Source: a candidate division KSB1 bacterium (GTDB taxonomy: Bacteria; Electryoneota; RPQS01). From it: DNA of 64,000 bases. Under the pieces are notes generated by a model. The model had not been told where the DNA came from. It saw only the letters and a list, made by a program, of their open reading frames with translations, and ran no database searches. The position numbers were made by a program, and so were the translations under genes. Location of the stretch: assembly GCA_016214895.1 (NCBI GenBank), contig JACRMR010000003.1:1-64000 (forward strand), written 5' to 3'. Shown piece after piece: positions 33,109 to 41,617 of the stretch (its first letter is position 1; every line of letters starts with the position of its first letter).

Positions 33109-34800
33109 TCAGTAGTCCACGCGTTTGGCCGGTGCGACGGCTCCATCCTCGGCGAGCAGGATGCGGGCACGGGCGAGCGCTTCTTCGAAACTCGCCAGCA
33201 CATTTTCCTCGCCGATTTTCTCGAACACCGGCGACTTCATGAGGGCGACAAACGGCTGTGCATGAATCTCGGAGATCAGGAACGTGCTGCCGTGTTTCAG
33301 GCAATCGTGCCAGACCTCTTCCAGAGCGCGCAACCCCGTGGCGTCGATCGCATTGGCCTGAGCCATGCGCAGAATGCGCACGCGCGGATGCTTGCCGACG
33401 ACATTGATCGCTTCCTTGAATTTGTACACCGCGCCGAAAAAGAACGGCCCGTTGATTTCATAGACATCCACGCCGGGCGGAATCTGGTATCCTTTCGCTC
33501 CGAGTTCGATATCCGGCTGATCGGTCAACTCGCGGCGAATCACGGCCACGTTCGTAACCTGCGACATCCGCTTCATGAACAGGAATGCGGCCATTACCAT
33601 GCCGACTTCGATGGCCACGGTCAGGTCCACGACCACGGTCAGCCCGAAGGTGATGAGCATAACGGCCACGTCGCCTTTTGGACTGCGCAGGGTGGCGACG
33701 AACGAATGCCATTCGAACATGTGGTAGGCGACGACCACGAGGATGCCGGCCAGGCAGGCCAGCGGAATCAGCGACGCCCACTTCGCTGCAAAGACCGTAA
33801 TGACGAGCAGCGTGAGCGCGTGAACGATTCCCGCGATCGGCGTACGGCCGCCATTCTTGATATTGGTCATCGTGCGGGCAATGGCGCCGGTCGCGGGCAT
33901 GCCGCCGAACAGGGCTGACGCGAAATTGGCGGTGCCCTGCGCGACGAGTTCCATATTCGACCGGTGGCGGCCGCCAATCGCGCCGTCGGCAACCACCGCC
34001 GAGAGCAACGACTCAATCGCGACCAGAATGGCGATGACCATGGCGGGCTGAATCAAGCCGCGCAGCACGTCCGGTGACAGATCCGGAAAGACCAGCGCGG
34101 GGAAGACCGACGGAATCTCGCCGAACCGCGTACCGATCGTCTCCACGTTTAGCCCAAGCAGTTGCGTCAGCACGGTCCCCGCGATCAGCGCGACGAAGGG
34201 GCCGGGGATGCGCTGCGAGATGCGCTTCCAATTCGACCAGTTCACCAGCAACAGGATGGTCCCGAGGGAGATGGCAAACGCCTCGGGACTCACGTCCGGA
34301 ATCGCGGGAATGATCGCCAACCATTTTCCCGCAAATTCCGCGGGCAGGTCCGGCAGTGTCAGACCGAGCGCGTCGGGAAACTGGCTCGAGAAGATCACGA
34401 CGGCAATTCCGCTGGTAAAGCCGGTGACCACGGGTTGCGGGATGAACTTGATGACGGACCCGAGGCCGACCAGGCCCATTACGACGAGCACAATGCCCGC
34501 CATCAAGGTCGCGGTGATCAGCCCTTCGATGCCATACTGTTGGACGATTCCGTAAACAATCACGATGAACGCGCCGGCGGGCCCGCCGATCTGCACGCGG
34601 CTTCCGCCCAACGCGCTGATCAGAAGTCCCGCGACGATTCCGGTGAGTAGCCCGCGTTCGGGAGATAATCCGCTGGCGATGGCAAACGCGATACACAGGG
34701 GCAGCGCCACCACGCCGACAATAATGCCCGCGGCCACATCCTGGCGGAACTGTTCGCGGCTGTAATCCTGAAGGGTCGTAAGTAATTTCGGTCTCAGCAT
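33109..34800 (-). CDS. SulP-family anion transporter with STAS domain, paralogue 2
   Basis: A 563-residue protein from ATG 34800; the longer frame to 34947 overlaps the divergent neighbour and encodes no conserved sequence. It opens with REQFRQDVAAGIIVGVVALPL and shares the GGSRVQIGGPAGAF motif. The STAS domain has DVYEINGPFFFGAVYKF and QANAIDATGLRALEEVW, with Thr where paralogue 1 has Ser. It probably arose with paralogue 1 by duplication. The upstream sequence has no obvious ribosome binding site. Confidence 0.87.
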   Translation of the reverse strand: MLRPKLLTTLQDYSREQFRQDVAAGIIVGVVALPLCIAFAIASGLSPERGLLTGIVAGLLISALGGSRVQIGGPAGAFIVIVYGIVQQYGIEGLITATLMAGIVLVVMGLVGLGSVIKFIPQPVVTGFTSGIAVVIFSSQFPDALGLTLPDLPAEFAGKWLAIIPAIPDVSPEAFAISLGTILLLVNWSNWKRISQRIPGPFVALIAGTVLTQLLGLNVETIGTRFGEIPSVFPALVFPDLSPDVLRGLIQPAMVIAILVAIESLLSAVVADGAIGGRHRSNMELVAQGTANFASALFGGMPATGAIARTMTNIKNGGRTPIAGIVHALTLLVITVFAAKWASLIPLACLAGILVVVAYHMFEWHSFVATLRSPKGDVAVMLITFGLTVVVDLTVAIEVGMVMAAFLFMKRMSQVTNVAVIRRELTDQPDIELGAKGYQIPPGVDVYEINGPFFFGAVYKFKEAINVVGKHPRVRILRMAQANAIDATGLRALEEVWHDCLKHGSTFLISEIHAQPFVALMKSPVFEKIGEENVLASFEEALARARILLAEDGAVAPAKRVDY

Positions 34801-34891
34801 GGTTTTCAATTTAGCAAATTCCCTGCAATTTCGCAACCCCGCGGAAACGTGATTTTTCGCCACCCGAGGGTCGCATAAGCCAAAGTCCTGA

Positions 34892-35518
34892 ATGTCAGCC
34901 AAACTCTGCCCCAAGATCATACTCGAAGGGACGCGACTCACGCACAAGACCGATCTCGCGTTCGCGTTGAACGAACATCCGCGGATCGTTGGGCCGCGCC
35001 GGTATCGCTATCATTCCCCGCTGATCTCCGCCGAGTGGTGCGCGTTCACGAACTTCCCGTGGGGGCGGGGGCCGATCAATTTCGCGCCGGACGAGGAGCA
35101 GCGCGCCCTGGAGACCTATGCGACGTGGGCGCGGCTGTTTGAGCTGATGCCGTACTACTCGTGGATCGTGGACCGGTTCCACATCTCGACGCAGGCCTAT
35201 CAGTCCGCCGAGCGGAACCGCGACTATGACTTCGGGTGGTTGGAAGCGAAGCTGTTGCCGCTGAAGTTTGTGATCATCTTTTGCACGCGTACGGCCGCCT
35301 CGTTTGCCGGGGCGCGCGACAAGCGGCTGGAAGTCTCCGGCAAGCCAAGCCAGTATGACGATCTTTCGGTGTTTGTCCGGGAGCAGGAACTCATGCGCGA
35401 GCTCATCTCGAAATCGCGGTTGCCGCACTATGAACTGGACGTGTCCGACGGCGACCTGCCGCGAGCCTGCGACCGGATTGCCGACTGGATGACCGGCACG
35501 GGGGCGCTATGGGCCTGA
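34892..35518 (+). CDS. P-loop NTPase-like protein with altered Walker A, possibly nucleoside kinase-related
   Basis: A 208-residue protein. The N-terminus KIILEGTRLTHKTDLAFAL looks like a kinase P-loop in which the usual G-K-T is H18-K19-T20. A later SWIVDRFHISTQAYQ segment matches the D-R-x-x-x-S pattern of thymidylate and deoxynucleoside kinases. The gene overlaps the purine nucleoside phosphorylase gene by 10 bases, implying coupled translation and a role near nucleoside metabolism. Whether the altered loop still binds ATP is unknown. A deoxynucleoside-kinase-like function is inference. Confidence 0.55.
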   Translation: MSAKLCPKIILEGTRLTHKTDLAFALNEHPRIVGPRRYRYHSPLISAEWCAFTNFPWGRGPINFAPDEEQRALETYATWARLFELMPYYSWIVDRFHISTQAYQSAERNRDYDFGWLEAKLLPLKFVIIFCTRTAASFAGARDKRLEVSGKPSQYDDLSVFVREQELMRELISKSRLPHYELDVSDGDLPRACDRIADWMTGTGALWA

Positions 35519-36345
35519 GCCACAGGTTGCTGCCCGACGTGCAGGCCATGGCGAGACGGGTCCCGGGGCCGGCCGATGTGGCGCTGATTCTCGGCTCGGG
35601 ACTCGGCAAGTTCGCGGACACACTGGAAGATGCGCGCGCGGTTTCCACGCGCGATCTCCCCGGCTATCCGCAATCCACCGTGGCGGGACATGCGGGGCGA
35701 ATTATCGTGGGAAACGTCGGCGCGACTCGGGTCATGGCGTTTCAGGGTCGCGTGCACGTCTATGAGGGTTATGCGCCGGAGGTGGTGGTGACGCCGGTGC
35801 GACTCGCGCACGTGCTGGGGATTCGCACGTTGATCGTCACGAATGCAGCGGGCTCGTTTACCCCCCGGTTCGCGCCGGGCGATCTGCTGCTGATCGAGGA
35901 TCACATCAACCTGCAATTCCGAAATCCGCTGCTGGGACTCTGGGATGAGGGAGTGCGCTGTCCCGACGTGTGTCAATTCTACGATCAGGAGTTGATCGAG
36001 CTGGCGGAGCGGGTGGCGTTACGGGAGCAGATTCCGTTGAAACGCGGCACCTTGGCGGCGCTGACGGGCCCCACGTATGAGACCAAAGCTGAGGCGCGCA
36101 TGCTGGCCCGCCTCGGCGCGGACGCGGGCTGCATGTCCACCGTGCCGGAAGTCATCATGGCGACGGCACTCGGGATGCGCGTGCTGGGGATTTCCTGCGT
36201 GACGAATTTCAGCGCAGCGATTCCGGGATCGGTGCTCGATCATGAGCATGTGCAGCGGGTGGCGGAGCGAGCCAGTGAGAAATTCCAACGACTGGTCGGA
36301 GGAGTGCTGCGAGGGGAGAAGGCGGAAGGATGGCGGACGAAATGA
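35509..36345 (+). CDS. punA: Purine nucleoside phosphorylase
   Basis: A 278-residue protein of the trimeric class. The phosphate-binding GSGLGKFADTL lies near residue 25. VAGHAGR, QGRVHVYEGY and IVTNAAGSF follow, then the purine-site region with TGPTYETKAEARML and MSTVPEVIMA. It cleaves (deoxy)inosine and guanosine with phosphate. The gene is coupled to the P-loop gene upstream. Its 3' end overlaps the start of four-helix-bundle element B by 16 bases. Confidence 0.93.
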   Translation: MGLSHRLLPDVQAMARRVPGPADVALILGSGLGKFADTLEDARAVSTRDLPGYPQSTVAGHAGRIIVGNVGATRVMAFQGRVHVYEGYAPEVVVTPVRLAHVLGIRTLIVTNAAGSFTPRFAPGDLLLIEDHINLQFRNPLLGLWDEGVRCPDVCQFYDQELIELAERVALREQIPLKRGTLAALTGPTYETKAEARMLARLGADAGCMSTVPEVIMATALGMRVLGISCVTNFSAAIPGSVLDHEHVQRVAERASEKFQRLVGGVLRGEKAEGWRTK

Positions 36346-36734
36346 AGGAACAAGGAACAGGGATCAAGGAACAAAGTTCCGAGAGACTTGAATTGAGAGC
36401 GCGGACCAAGCGGCTTGCCCTTCGAGTCATCCGGCTCTACCAATCGTTGCCTCGATCAGGAGCGACGGGTCCGATTGCCAGTCAAGTCCTTCGCTCGGGG
36501 ACTTCTGTTGGTGCGCAATATCGTGAAGCGTGCCGAGCGCGGTCCAACGCCGAGTTCTTGAGCAAGATACAGAGTGCAATGCAGGAACTTGACGAGACCG
36601 GATACTGGCTTGAGTTACTGATCGACTCCGGATTGGTACCGCGGACCAAAGTGGGTCCTCTGAGTGGTGAAGCCGATGAGCTGCTTGCAATCCTGTACTC
36701 CATTCAACGCAAAGTCAAGAGGTCGGCTCGATGA
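36330..36734 (+). CDS. Four-helix-bundle protein of the 23S rRNA IVS family, element B
   Basis: A 134-residue protein. It shares RVIRLYQSLPR, QVLRSGTSVGAQYREACRARS, EFLSKI and ETGYWLELL with the paralogue at 27963. The 7-bp repeats of the left arm (36345-36372) are translated into the N-terminal KEQGTGIKEQ-like stretch, so the true core begins near residue 20. The start codon overlaps the end of punA and the stop shares ATGA with the start of the next gene, so the element sits in a tightly packed run of three genes. Nucleic-acid binding is inferred from the family. Confidence 0.85.
   Translation: MADEMKEQGTGIKEQSSERLELRARTKRLALRVIRLYQSLPRSGATGPIASQVLRSGTSVGAQYREACRARSNAEFLSKIQSAMQELDETGYWLELLIDSGLVPRTKVGPLSGEADELLAILYSIQRKVKRSAR
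36345..36372 (+). repeat. Left arm of four-helix-bundle element B: (AAGGAAC) array
   Basis: AAGGAAC, AAGGAAC, AGGGATC, AAGGAAC. It is complementary to the right arm at 36748-36775 in 26 of 28 positions. Confidence 0.9.
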
Positions 36735-38464
36735 CGCGCTACGCATTGATCCTTGTTCCCTGTTCCTTGTTCCTTGTTCTGGCTGCTTCCGCTCAGCAGC
36801 TCTACGATCCCGGCGACTGGGTGTCCTATCAGGATTTTCGCTATGCGCGGGCGCTGGACGCGGGTCAGCATGAGCTGTTCGTGGCGACGTCGGGCGGGAT
36901 TCTCAACTACGATCTGCTCAAGCGACAGTGGTATGATCCGATGGTCGTCGGCTACAGTTTGTCGGGGCCGGTGCGAATCGACGATCCGATGCTGCTCTAT
37001 TTCGATGATCCGGCGCAGCGCTTGTGGGTGGCGACACGCACGCAGCTACTGCAGTACGACCTCGGGATGGAGAGCTGGAAGCTCACCGATCACGACCGTT
37101 GGACGGAGCAGGAGCTGGTCGTGAATCTGGGAGTGGGCGGTGAAGATTTGTACGTAGAGACGATTCCGGCCAGCCTCTATACGCGGCTGTTCCACCCGAA
37201 TAGTCCGATTCCCGATCCGATCTGGTATGATGCCGTCACGCGCTACAAGGGCTCGCGGCAGTTCGGCGGCCTGATGATCGATATCAGCGGGGCTGATCCG
37301 GGGAACGTCCGCTGGCGCGGGCTGCGTTCGAAGATTCCGCTGGAACGCAACGATTTGCTGAATCCGCAGCCGCTGCCACCCGTCGGCTTCCCGGTAGCGC
37401 TGATGCCCTCCGGCTATACCTGGCAGGCTGACGGCACGGTCATCGATCAGCAGCTGCGCCCGGCTCCGATCACAGACTGGATCATGGACCGCTGGGGTAC
37501 GCTCTGGACCGCGCAGTGGGGTGCCGGGATCATGCAGACCGATTTGAGACTCGGGAGCGCGACATTCTACCAGGCGGGACCGGCGGGAAACGATGTTCGC
37601 ACGATCCACATCGGACCCGAAAAGATCTGGATGGGCGGGCTGAACTCGGGCGAGCGCGAAGGATTTGCGCGGGTGAACGACTATTTCGACGAGTGGACGA
37701 CGGTTGAGCGGCGCGCTGACTCACGCATCCGATCCACCGACGTCTGGGACATCACGGACTGGGGCGGCAAAGTCTGGTTTGCAACCAATGAGGGGTTACT
37801 CTCGTATCATGAGAAGAGGGGGACGTGGGAGCGGCTGGATGTGACGGACAATCTCTATGCCAGTGAGATTCGTGCGCTGGCCCGCGGCGGGAATTCGCTC
37901 TGGGTGGGGACGGTGCGGGGCCTCTGCGAACTGGGCGCGGGGGGGGAGATCTGGCGGGTACAGAATCCGGGAATCGAACTGGCCGGAGTGACCGATCTGC
38001 TGCTGTTCAACGATGACCTGTTCGTGGCGACGCCGCAGGGGCTGTTCAAGGGGTCCGCGAGCAACCGTGAATTCAGCTATGTCGATCTCGAAGGCGGTCT
38101 GCTGAATGCGCCGGTCGTGGACCTGTGTCTCGATGGCGATAGTGTGTGGCTGGCGACCCCGGATGGGATTGAAGTCATGAACACAGACGGCGGTTATCTG
38201 AAAAGCTGGCTATCGAACACGTGGTTCAACAGCAGCCGCGTGAGCAGCATTCTGGCGACGGACCGGCATGTCTGGGTGGGAACCGACGGCAGCGGCATGT
38301 ACCGCTACCGCAAAGATACCGGCGAGTGGATCAGCTATACCACCGCTGACGGGCTCATCGACAACCACGTTCAGGTGCTCCGGTTGTTTGGCGATGACTT
38401 GCTGATCGGAACCCCGAACGGTTTGACTCGGTTCTATTGGAACAGGGCGGGCCGGCTGAGGTAG
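36731..38464 (+). CDS. Secreted beta-propeller protein (two-component-regulator-propeller type)
   Basis: A 577-residue protein. Residues about 1-22 are a signal peptide whose hydrophobic core (LILVPCSLFLVL) is encoded by the right-arm repeats of element B. The rest consists of repeated propeller blades with the patterns LFVATSGGILNYD, LWVATRTQLLQYD, VWFATNEGLLSYH, LWVGTVRGLCEL, VWLATPDGIEVMN and VWVGTDGSGMYRY. Such blades in other proteins sit in periplasmic sensor domains; here no kinase or membrane segment follows. There is no sorting tail. It is likely periplasmic or secreted and translationally coupled to the four-helix-bundle gene through ATGA. Confidence 0.8.
   Translation: MTRYALILVPCSLFLVLAASAQQLYDPGDWVSYQDFRYARALDAGQHELFVATSGGILNYDLLKRQWYDPMVVGYSLSGPVRIDDPMLLYFDDPAQRLWVATRTQLLQYDLGMESWKLTDHDRWTEQELVVNLGVGGEDLYVETIPASLYTRLFHPNSPIPDPIWYDAVTRYKGSRQFGGLMIDISGADPGNVRWRGLRSKIPLERNDLLNPQPLPPVGFPVALMPSGYTWQADGTVIDQQLRPAPITDWIMDRWGTLWTAQWGAGIMQTDLRLGSATFYQAGPAGNDVRTIHIGPEKIWMGGLNSGEREGFARVNDYFDEWTTVERRADSRIRSTDVWDITDWGGKVWFATNEGLLSYHEKRGTWERLDVTDNLYASEIRALARGGNSLWVGTVRGLCELGAGGEIWRVQNPGIELAGVTDLLLFNDDLFVATPQGLFKGSASNREFSYVDLEGGLLNAPVVDLCLDGDSVWLATPDGIEVMNTDGGYLKSWLSNTWFNSSRVSSILATDRHVWVGTDGSGMYRYRKDTGEWISYTTADGLIDNHVQVLRLFGDDLLIGTPNGLTRFYWNRAGRLR
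36748..36775 (+). repeat. Right arm of four-helix-bundle element B: (GTTCCTT) array
   Basis: GATCCTT, GTTCCCT, GTTCCTT, GTTCCTT. It lies within codons 6-15 of the next gene. Confidence 0.9.
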
Positions 38465-38575
38465 GAGGCGGCAGGCCCGAAGCGAAATCCACCGACTCCC
38501 GCCTGTGGACGGCAGTCGCGTCCATCGGCGATCCACACGGGCGATGCAATCGGCCCTTACTGCAATCCAGGAACC

Positions 38576-39643
38576 ATGAACGTTTGGCCTCGGCATATCA
38601 TCCTAGGGCTGCTGATTTCGTCGGCGAGTTTTGCGCTGACGACGGCGGATCGGGTGAAGTTGAATGAACTCTACTTCGCCGGTTCGCCGTTGGGCGTCAT
38701 GCAGGACGGATTTGTCGAGCTGTATAATGGCGGGGATCAGACCGCGTATCTCGACGGCGCGTTTATCGCCCAGGGGCTGGACACGTTCGCGCAGCTCTGT
38801 TTCAAGTTTCCCGGGGAGCCGGGGGACACGTTGCTTCCGTTGCGTCCGTCGCAATATTTTGTGATCGCGATTGACGCGCACGACTTCACGGGCGAGGACC
38901 CGCTGTCGCTCGATTTGCGCGGGGCGGATTTTGAGAGCACGGATTCGCTGGAGCTTGCGCCGGGAGACAATCCGGCGGTGCCGAATCTCGACGATGCGCT
39001 GTCGATTCCGTTCGACTGGTTCTTCGTTCCCGGGGCGGGGCAGGTGTTGTTGGCGACGGGTGAGGATTTTCAGATTCGGCCCTGCAATCCCGATCAGGCG
39101 TGCGGCAGTCTGGTGGCGGTGCTGGATTGGCATACGATCGTGGACGGCGTCGAGTATCTGCGCAATCTGCACGATTACTGGCCGCAATTGAACGACTCGA
39201 TCGACACGGGCGCCATCATCGGTGTGTTGCCACAGACGGGACACTCGGCCGAGCGCATTTCGCCGGGCTTCGACACCAATCACAGCACCTCGGATTTTGT
39301 CGAGCTGAGCGCCCCCACTCCGGGCTTTGGCACGACGGCGGCGCGCCCCCGTGAGCGCGAAATGCCGGAGTCGTTTTCGTTCGAGTCGGTCTATCCCAAT
39401 CCCTTCAACAGTTCGACGAGCATCCGCTTCACGCTGGCGCGCGACGAGCCTGTGCAGCTTGCCCTGTTCGATCTGCTCGGAAATCATGTGCGGACGCTGA
39501 TTGACGCGACCATGCCCGCCGGGGCGCACTCTGTGCAGTGGAACGGAGCCGGAGCGGCCCGCGAGCTGTCGAGCGGCGTCTATTTTGCGCGGCTGAGGGC
39601 GGGCGGCGAAGTCGCCGTGCGAAAAGTCGTGCTGCAGAAGTGA
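38576..39643 (+). CDS. Lamin-tail-domain-like secreted protein with type IX sorting tail
   Basis: A 355-residue protein with a signal peptide (about 1-20). Residues about 25-165 resemble a lamin-tail (LTD-like) beta-sandwich: RVKLNELYFAGSP, DGFVELYNGGDQTAYLDG, LRPSQYFVIAIDA and SLELA-type strands in the usual order. The C-terminal 85 residues are a sorting domain (SVYPNPFNSSTSIRF..., LFDLLGNHVRTL, SSGVYFARLRAG, VVLQK). LTD modules in bacteria are found in surface and nuclease-associated proteins. Here no catalytic domain is attached. Confidence 0.78.
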   Translation: MNVWPRHIILGLLISSASFALTTADRVKLNELYFAGSPLGVMQDGFVELYNGGDQTAYLDGAFIAQGLDTFAQLCFKFPGEPGDTLLPLRPSQYFVIAIDAHDFTGEDPLSLDLRGADFESTDSLELAPGDNPAVPNLDDALSIPFDWFFVPGAGQVLLATGEDFQIRPCNPDQACGSLVAVLDWHTIVDGVEYLRNLHDYWPQLNDSIDTGAIIGVLPQTGHSAERISPGFDTNHSTSDFVELSAPTPGFGTTAARPREREMPESFSFESVYPNPFNSSTSIRFTLARDEPVQLALFDLLGNHVRTLIDATMPAGAHSVQWNGAGAARELSSGVYFARLRAGGEVAVRKVVLQK

Positions 39644-39800
39644 GTGCGAATTGCTGAATCGCTGAAGTGCAGTTGCTTCTGACACCTCCCTGTAGTCCCC
39701 CTTGAGCGGGGGACGGGTTGCGTGAAGGCGTGGCCGCTGCCCCTGATCTTCGACGATCCGCACGGGTGATGCGATCTGCCCCGCGCGTTCGCGGAAGCGC

Positions 39801-39835
39801 GAATCCGGGCTCCCGCGGACGGATGCCCCGGCGAA
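39801..39835 (-). repeat. Degenerate variable-stem hairpin element upstream of mcsA
   Basis: On the minus strand: TTCGCCGG flank, imperfect stem GGGCATCC with GGGAGCCC, then CCGGATTC. It is a weaker family member. Confidence 0.4.
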
Positions 39836-39870
39836 GAAATTTCTATTTTCATCTATTCGATTAGATTTCC

Positions 39871-40218
39871 ATGGCTGCTCCCAAACCCGAGAAACTGAAG
39901 CGCGCGTGTCCGAAGTGCGGGACGACGTTCGACGAGTTCGCGCAAACCGCGGCCTTCGGCTGCGCGCATTGCTACGAAGTCTTCGCCGATCTGCTCGACC
40001 CGGTGCTGCGTCGCATGCACGGCGTCACGCGGCGCAATGCCCCCGATGCCACGGCGCCCGAGGCGCCGACCGTGCGGGTGGTGAATGAGGACAACGACAC
40101 GCAGACCAAACTCGACTTCATGGTGCGCGAGGATATCGAGATGGAGTTGCAACTCGCGTTGCTCGAAGAAAACTACGAAAAGGCCGCACGGCTGCGGGAT
40201 CGCTTGAAGGAGCTGTGA
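39871..40218 (+). CDS. mcsA: McsA-like zinc and UVR-motif protein
   Basis: A 115-residue protein. Two CxxC pairs, C13/C16 and C31/C34, form one zinc site. The C-terminus (about 88-115) is a UVR motif (QLALLEENYEKAARLRDRLKEL). McsA activates the arginine kinase McsB in Gram-positive bacteria. This copy is much shorter than the Bacillus protein and carries only one zinc module. The order mcsA-mcsB-clpC is conserved. No CtsR operator or ctsR gene is seen. Confidence 0.82.
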   Translation: MAAPKPEKLKRACPKCGTTFDEFAQTAAFGCAHCYEVFADLLDPVLRRMHGVTRRNAPDATAPEAPTVRVVNEDNDTQTKLDFMVREDIEMELQLALLEENYEKAARLRDRLKEL

Positions 40219-40267
40219 TCGTCTCACTCCCCTTTTCCTTTTCCCCGGAACCGCGGGGGACTTTCCG

Positions 40268-41350
40268 ATGAGCAGGATCGCCGATAACTCTCCGCTGAAC
40301 GTGCTCGATCCCCTGCCGCGCTGGGCGACCTCCGGCGACATGGATAGCGCGGTCATTCTCTCGACGCGGGTGCGCATCGCGCGCAATCTTGCCGAAGAGA
40401 AGTTCACGCACAAGCTCGACACGGAAGGCCGCATTCGCGTGCTGCGACTGGTGGGGCGCGCGATCAGCGACTCCCAGCCGGTCGAGGCGGGAATCTTCTT
40501 GTCGCTGGCGTCGCTGACGGCGCCGGAACTGGCGCTGCTGCACGAACGGCGGGCGATATCGCTGCGAATGAAAGCGGATGAGAGCCCGCGCGGCGTCTAT
40601 GCCTGGAAGCAGCGGGATCGCGCGGTACAGGTGTGTACGGACGACCACATTCGCGCCGTGGAGATCGTCGCCGGACTGCAACCGGAAGCCGCCTACGAGA
40701 GTCTGGCCCCGATCGTCAACGAACTGGCAACTTACCTGCGCTTCGCGTGGTCACCCACGCTGGGCTTCCTCACCACCCGGCCCTACGACCTCGGCGACGG
40801 CGTCCATGTTTCGGTGGTTGCCCATCTGCCGGCATTGGTGATGACTCGCGGGATCGAACCGCTGGTTCAGGAATTGGCAACCGCTGGTTTCTTTGTCACG
40901 ACACCGAACGGTAGCGGGTCAGAAGCATTCGCGAATCTCTTCGACTTCTCGAATGGCCCGGGACTGGCTCGAACCCTACCGGAGTCCCTCGGACGGATGA
41001 AATCACTCGGGGAGCAGGTGCAGGAACGGGAAGCTCTGGCCCGAATTGACCTCCAAACTCAGCGCCCTGAACAGATTCGGGATCGTGTCGCCCGCTCCGT
41101 CGCCATCCTGCAATCGGCCCGCGTGCTGACTACACGTGAGGCTCTGGCCCTGCTTTCCGGCGTACGGCTTGGCCTTGACCTGGGCTGGGTCGAGGGGTTG
41201 GACCGGGCGATCATATCGTTGTTATCTTTTGAGTTAACCCGTCCGTACTTGGACTATACGGCTCCACCGAAGACTGCCGTTGATGATCGGCAACGCCGCC
41301 GTGCCGCCCGTGCCCGCGAGGTCTTTGCCTCCGTCAAGTATATTGGTTAG
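40268..41350 (+). CDS. mcsB: McsB-like protein arginine kinase with degenerate active site
   Basis: A 360-residue protein, full McsB length. SAVILSTRVRIARNL (28-41) keeps the SxRxR motif. Compared with my memory of the Bacillus protein, NEEDH is replaced by TDDH (124-127), the CPTN of the phosphagen-kinase signature by RPYD (171-174), the Arg of GLRASV by H180, and RGIYGEG by TTPNGSG (211-217). These positions bind ATP phosphates and the substrate guanidinium, so catalysis is doubtful. The C-terminal half keeps LSGVRLGLDLGWVEGL, and the phospho-arginine pocket region is partly kept (RQRRR). It may act as a scaffold or pArg reader with McsA and ClpC. Confidence 0.8.
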   Translation: MSRIADNSPLNVLDPLPRWATSGDMDSAVILSTRVRIARNLAEEKFTHKLDTEGRIRVLRLVGRAISDSQPVEAGIFLSLASLTAPELALLHERRAISLRMKADESPRGVYAWKQRDRAVQVCTDDHIRAVEIVAGLQPEAAYESLAPIVNELATYLRFAWSPTLGFLTTRPYDLGDGVHVSVVAHLPALVMTRGIEPLVQELATAGFFVTTPNGSGSEAFANLFDFSNGPGLARTLPESLGRMKSLGEQVQEREALARIDLQTQRPEQIRDRVARSVAILQSARVLTTREALALLSGVRLGLDLGWVEGLDRAIISLLSFELTRPYLDYTAPPKTAVDDRQRRRAARAREVFASVKYIG

Positions 41351-41617
41351 CGTCCCCCAAACCGGTCAATCTTGCATAGGCAGAATTTTTGCAAATTCGA
41401 CACCCTGACTGAATCGTGGTTTGGTTTTGTCACAATCTCCGCAGAGCCACGCAGCCGTTCCACGTTCTCCATGAGGACGCCGGGTTTGGGGTACTTGGAG
41501 ACAAGTGCGGTCGGGCGTATGCCGCGAGGTTGCTTTTCCCATTCGACCGTCGTAAATTGAATTGAGTCTCATAGTTGAGGTAACGACGCGCGGCATTCGG
41601 CCCCGTCTGAGGTAACC

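Noticed and set aside
33109-34947. Upstream start at 34947 for SulP paralogue 2
   Set aside because: The extra 49 residues overlap the divergent gene at 34892 and have no SulP similarity; 34800 begins at the family start.
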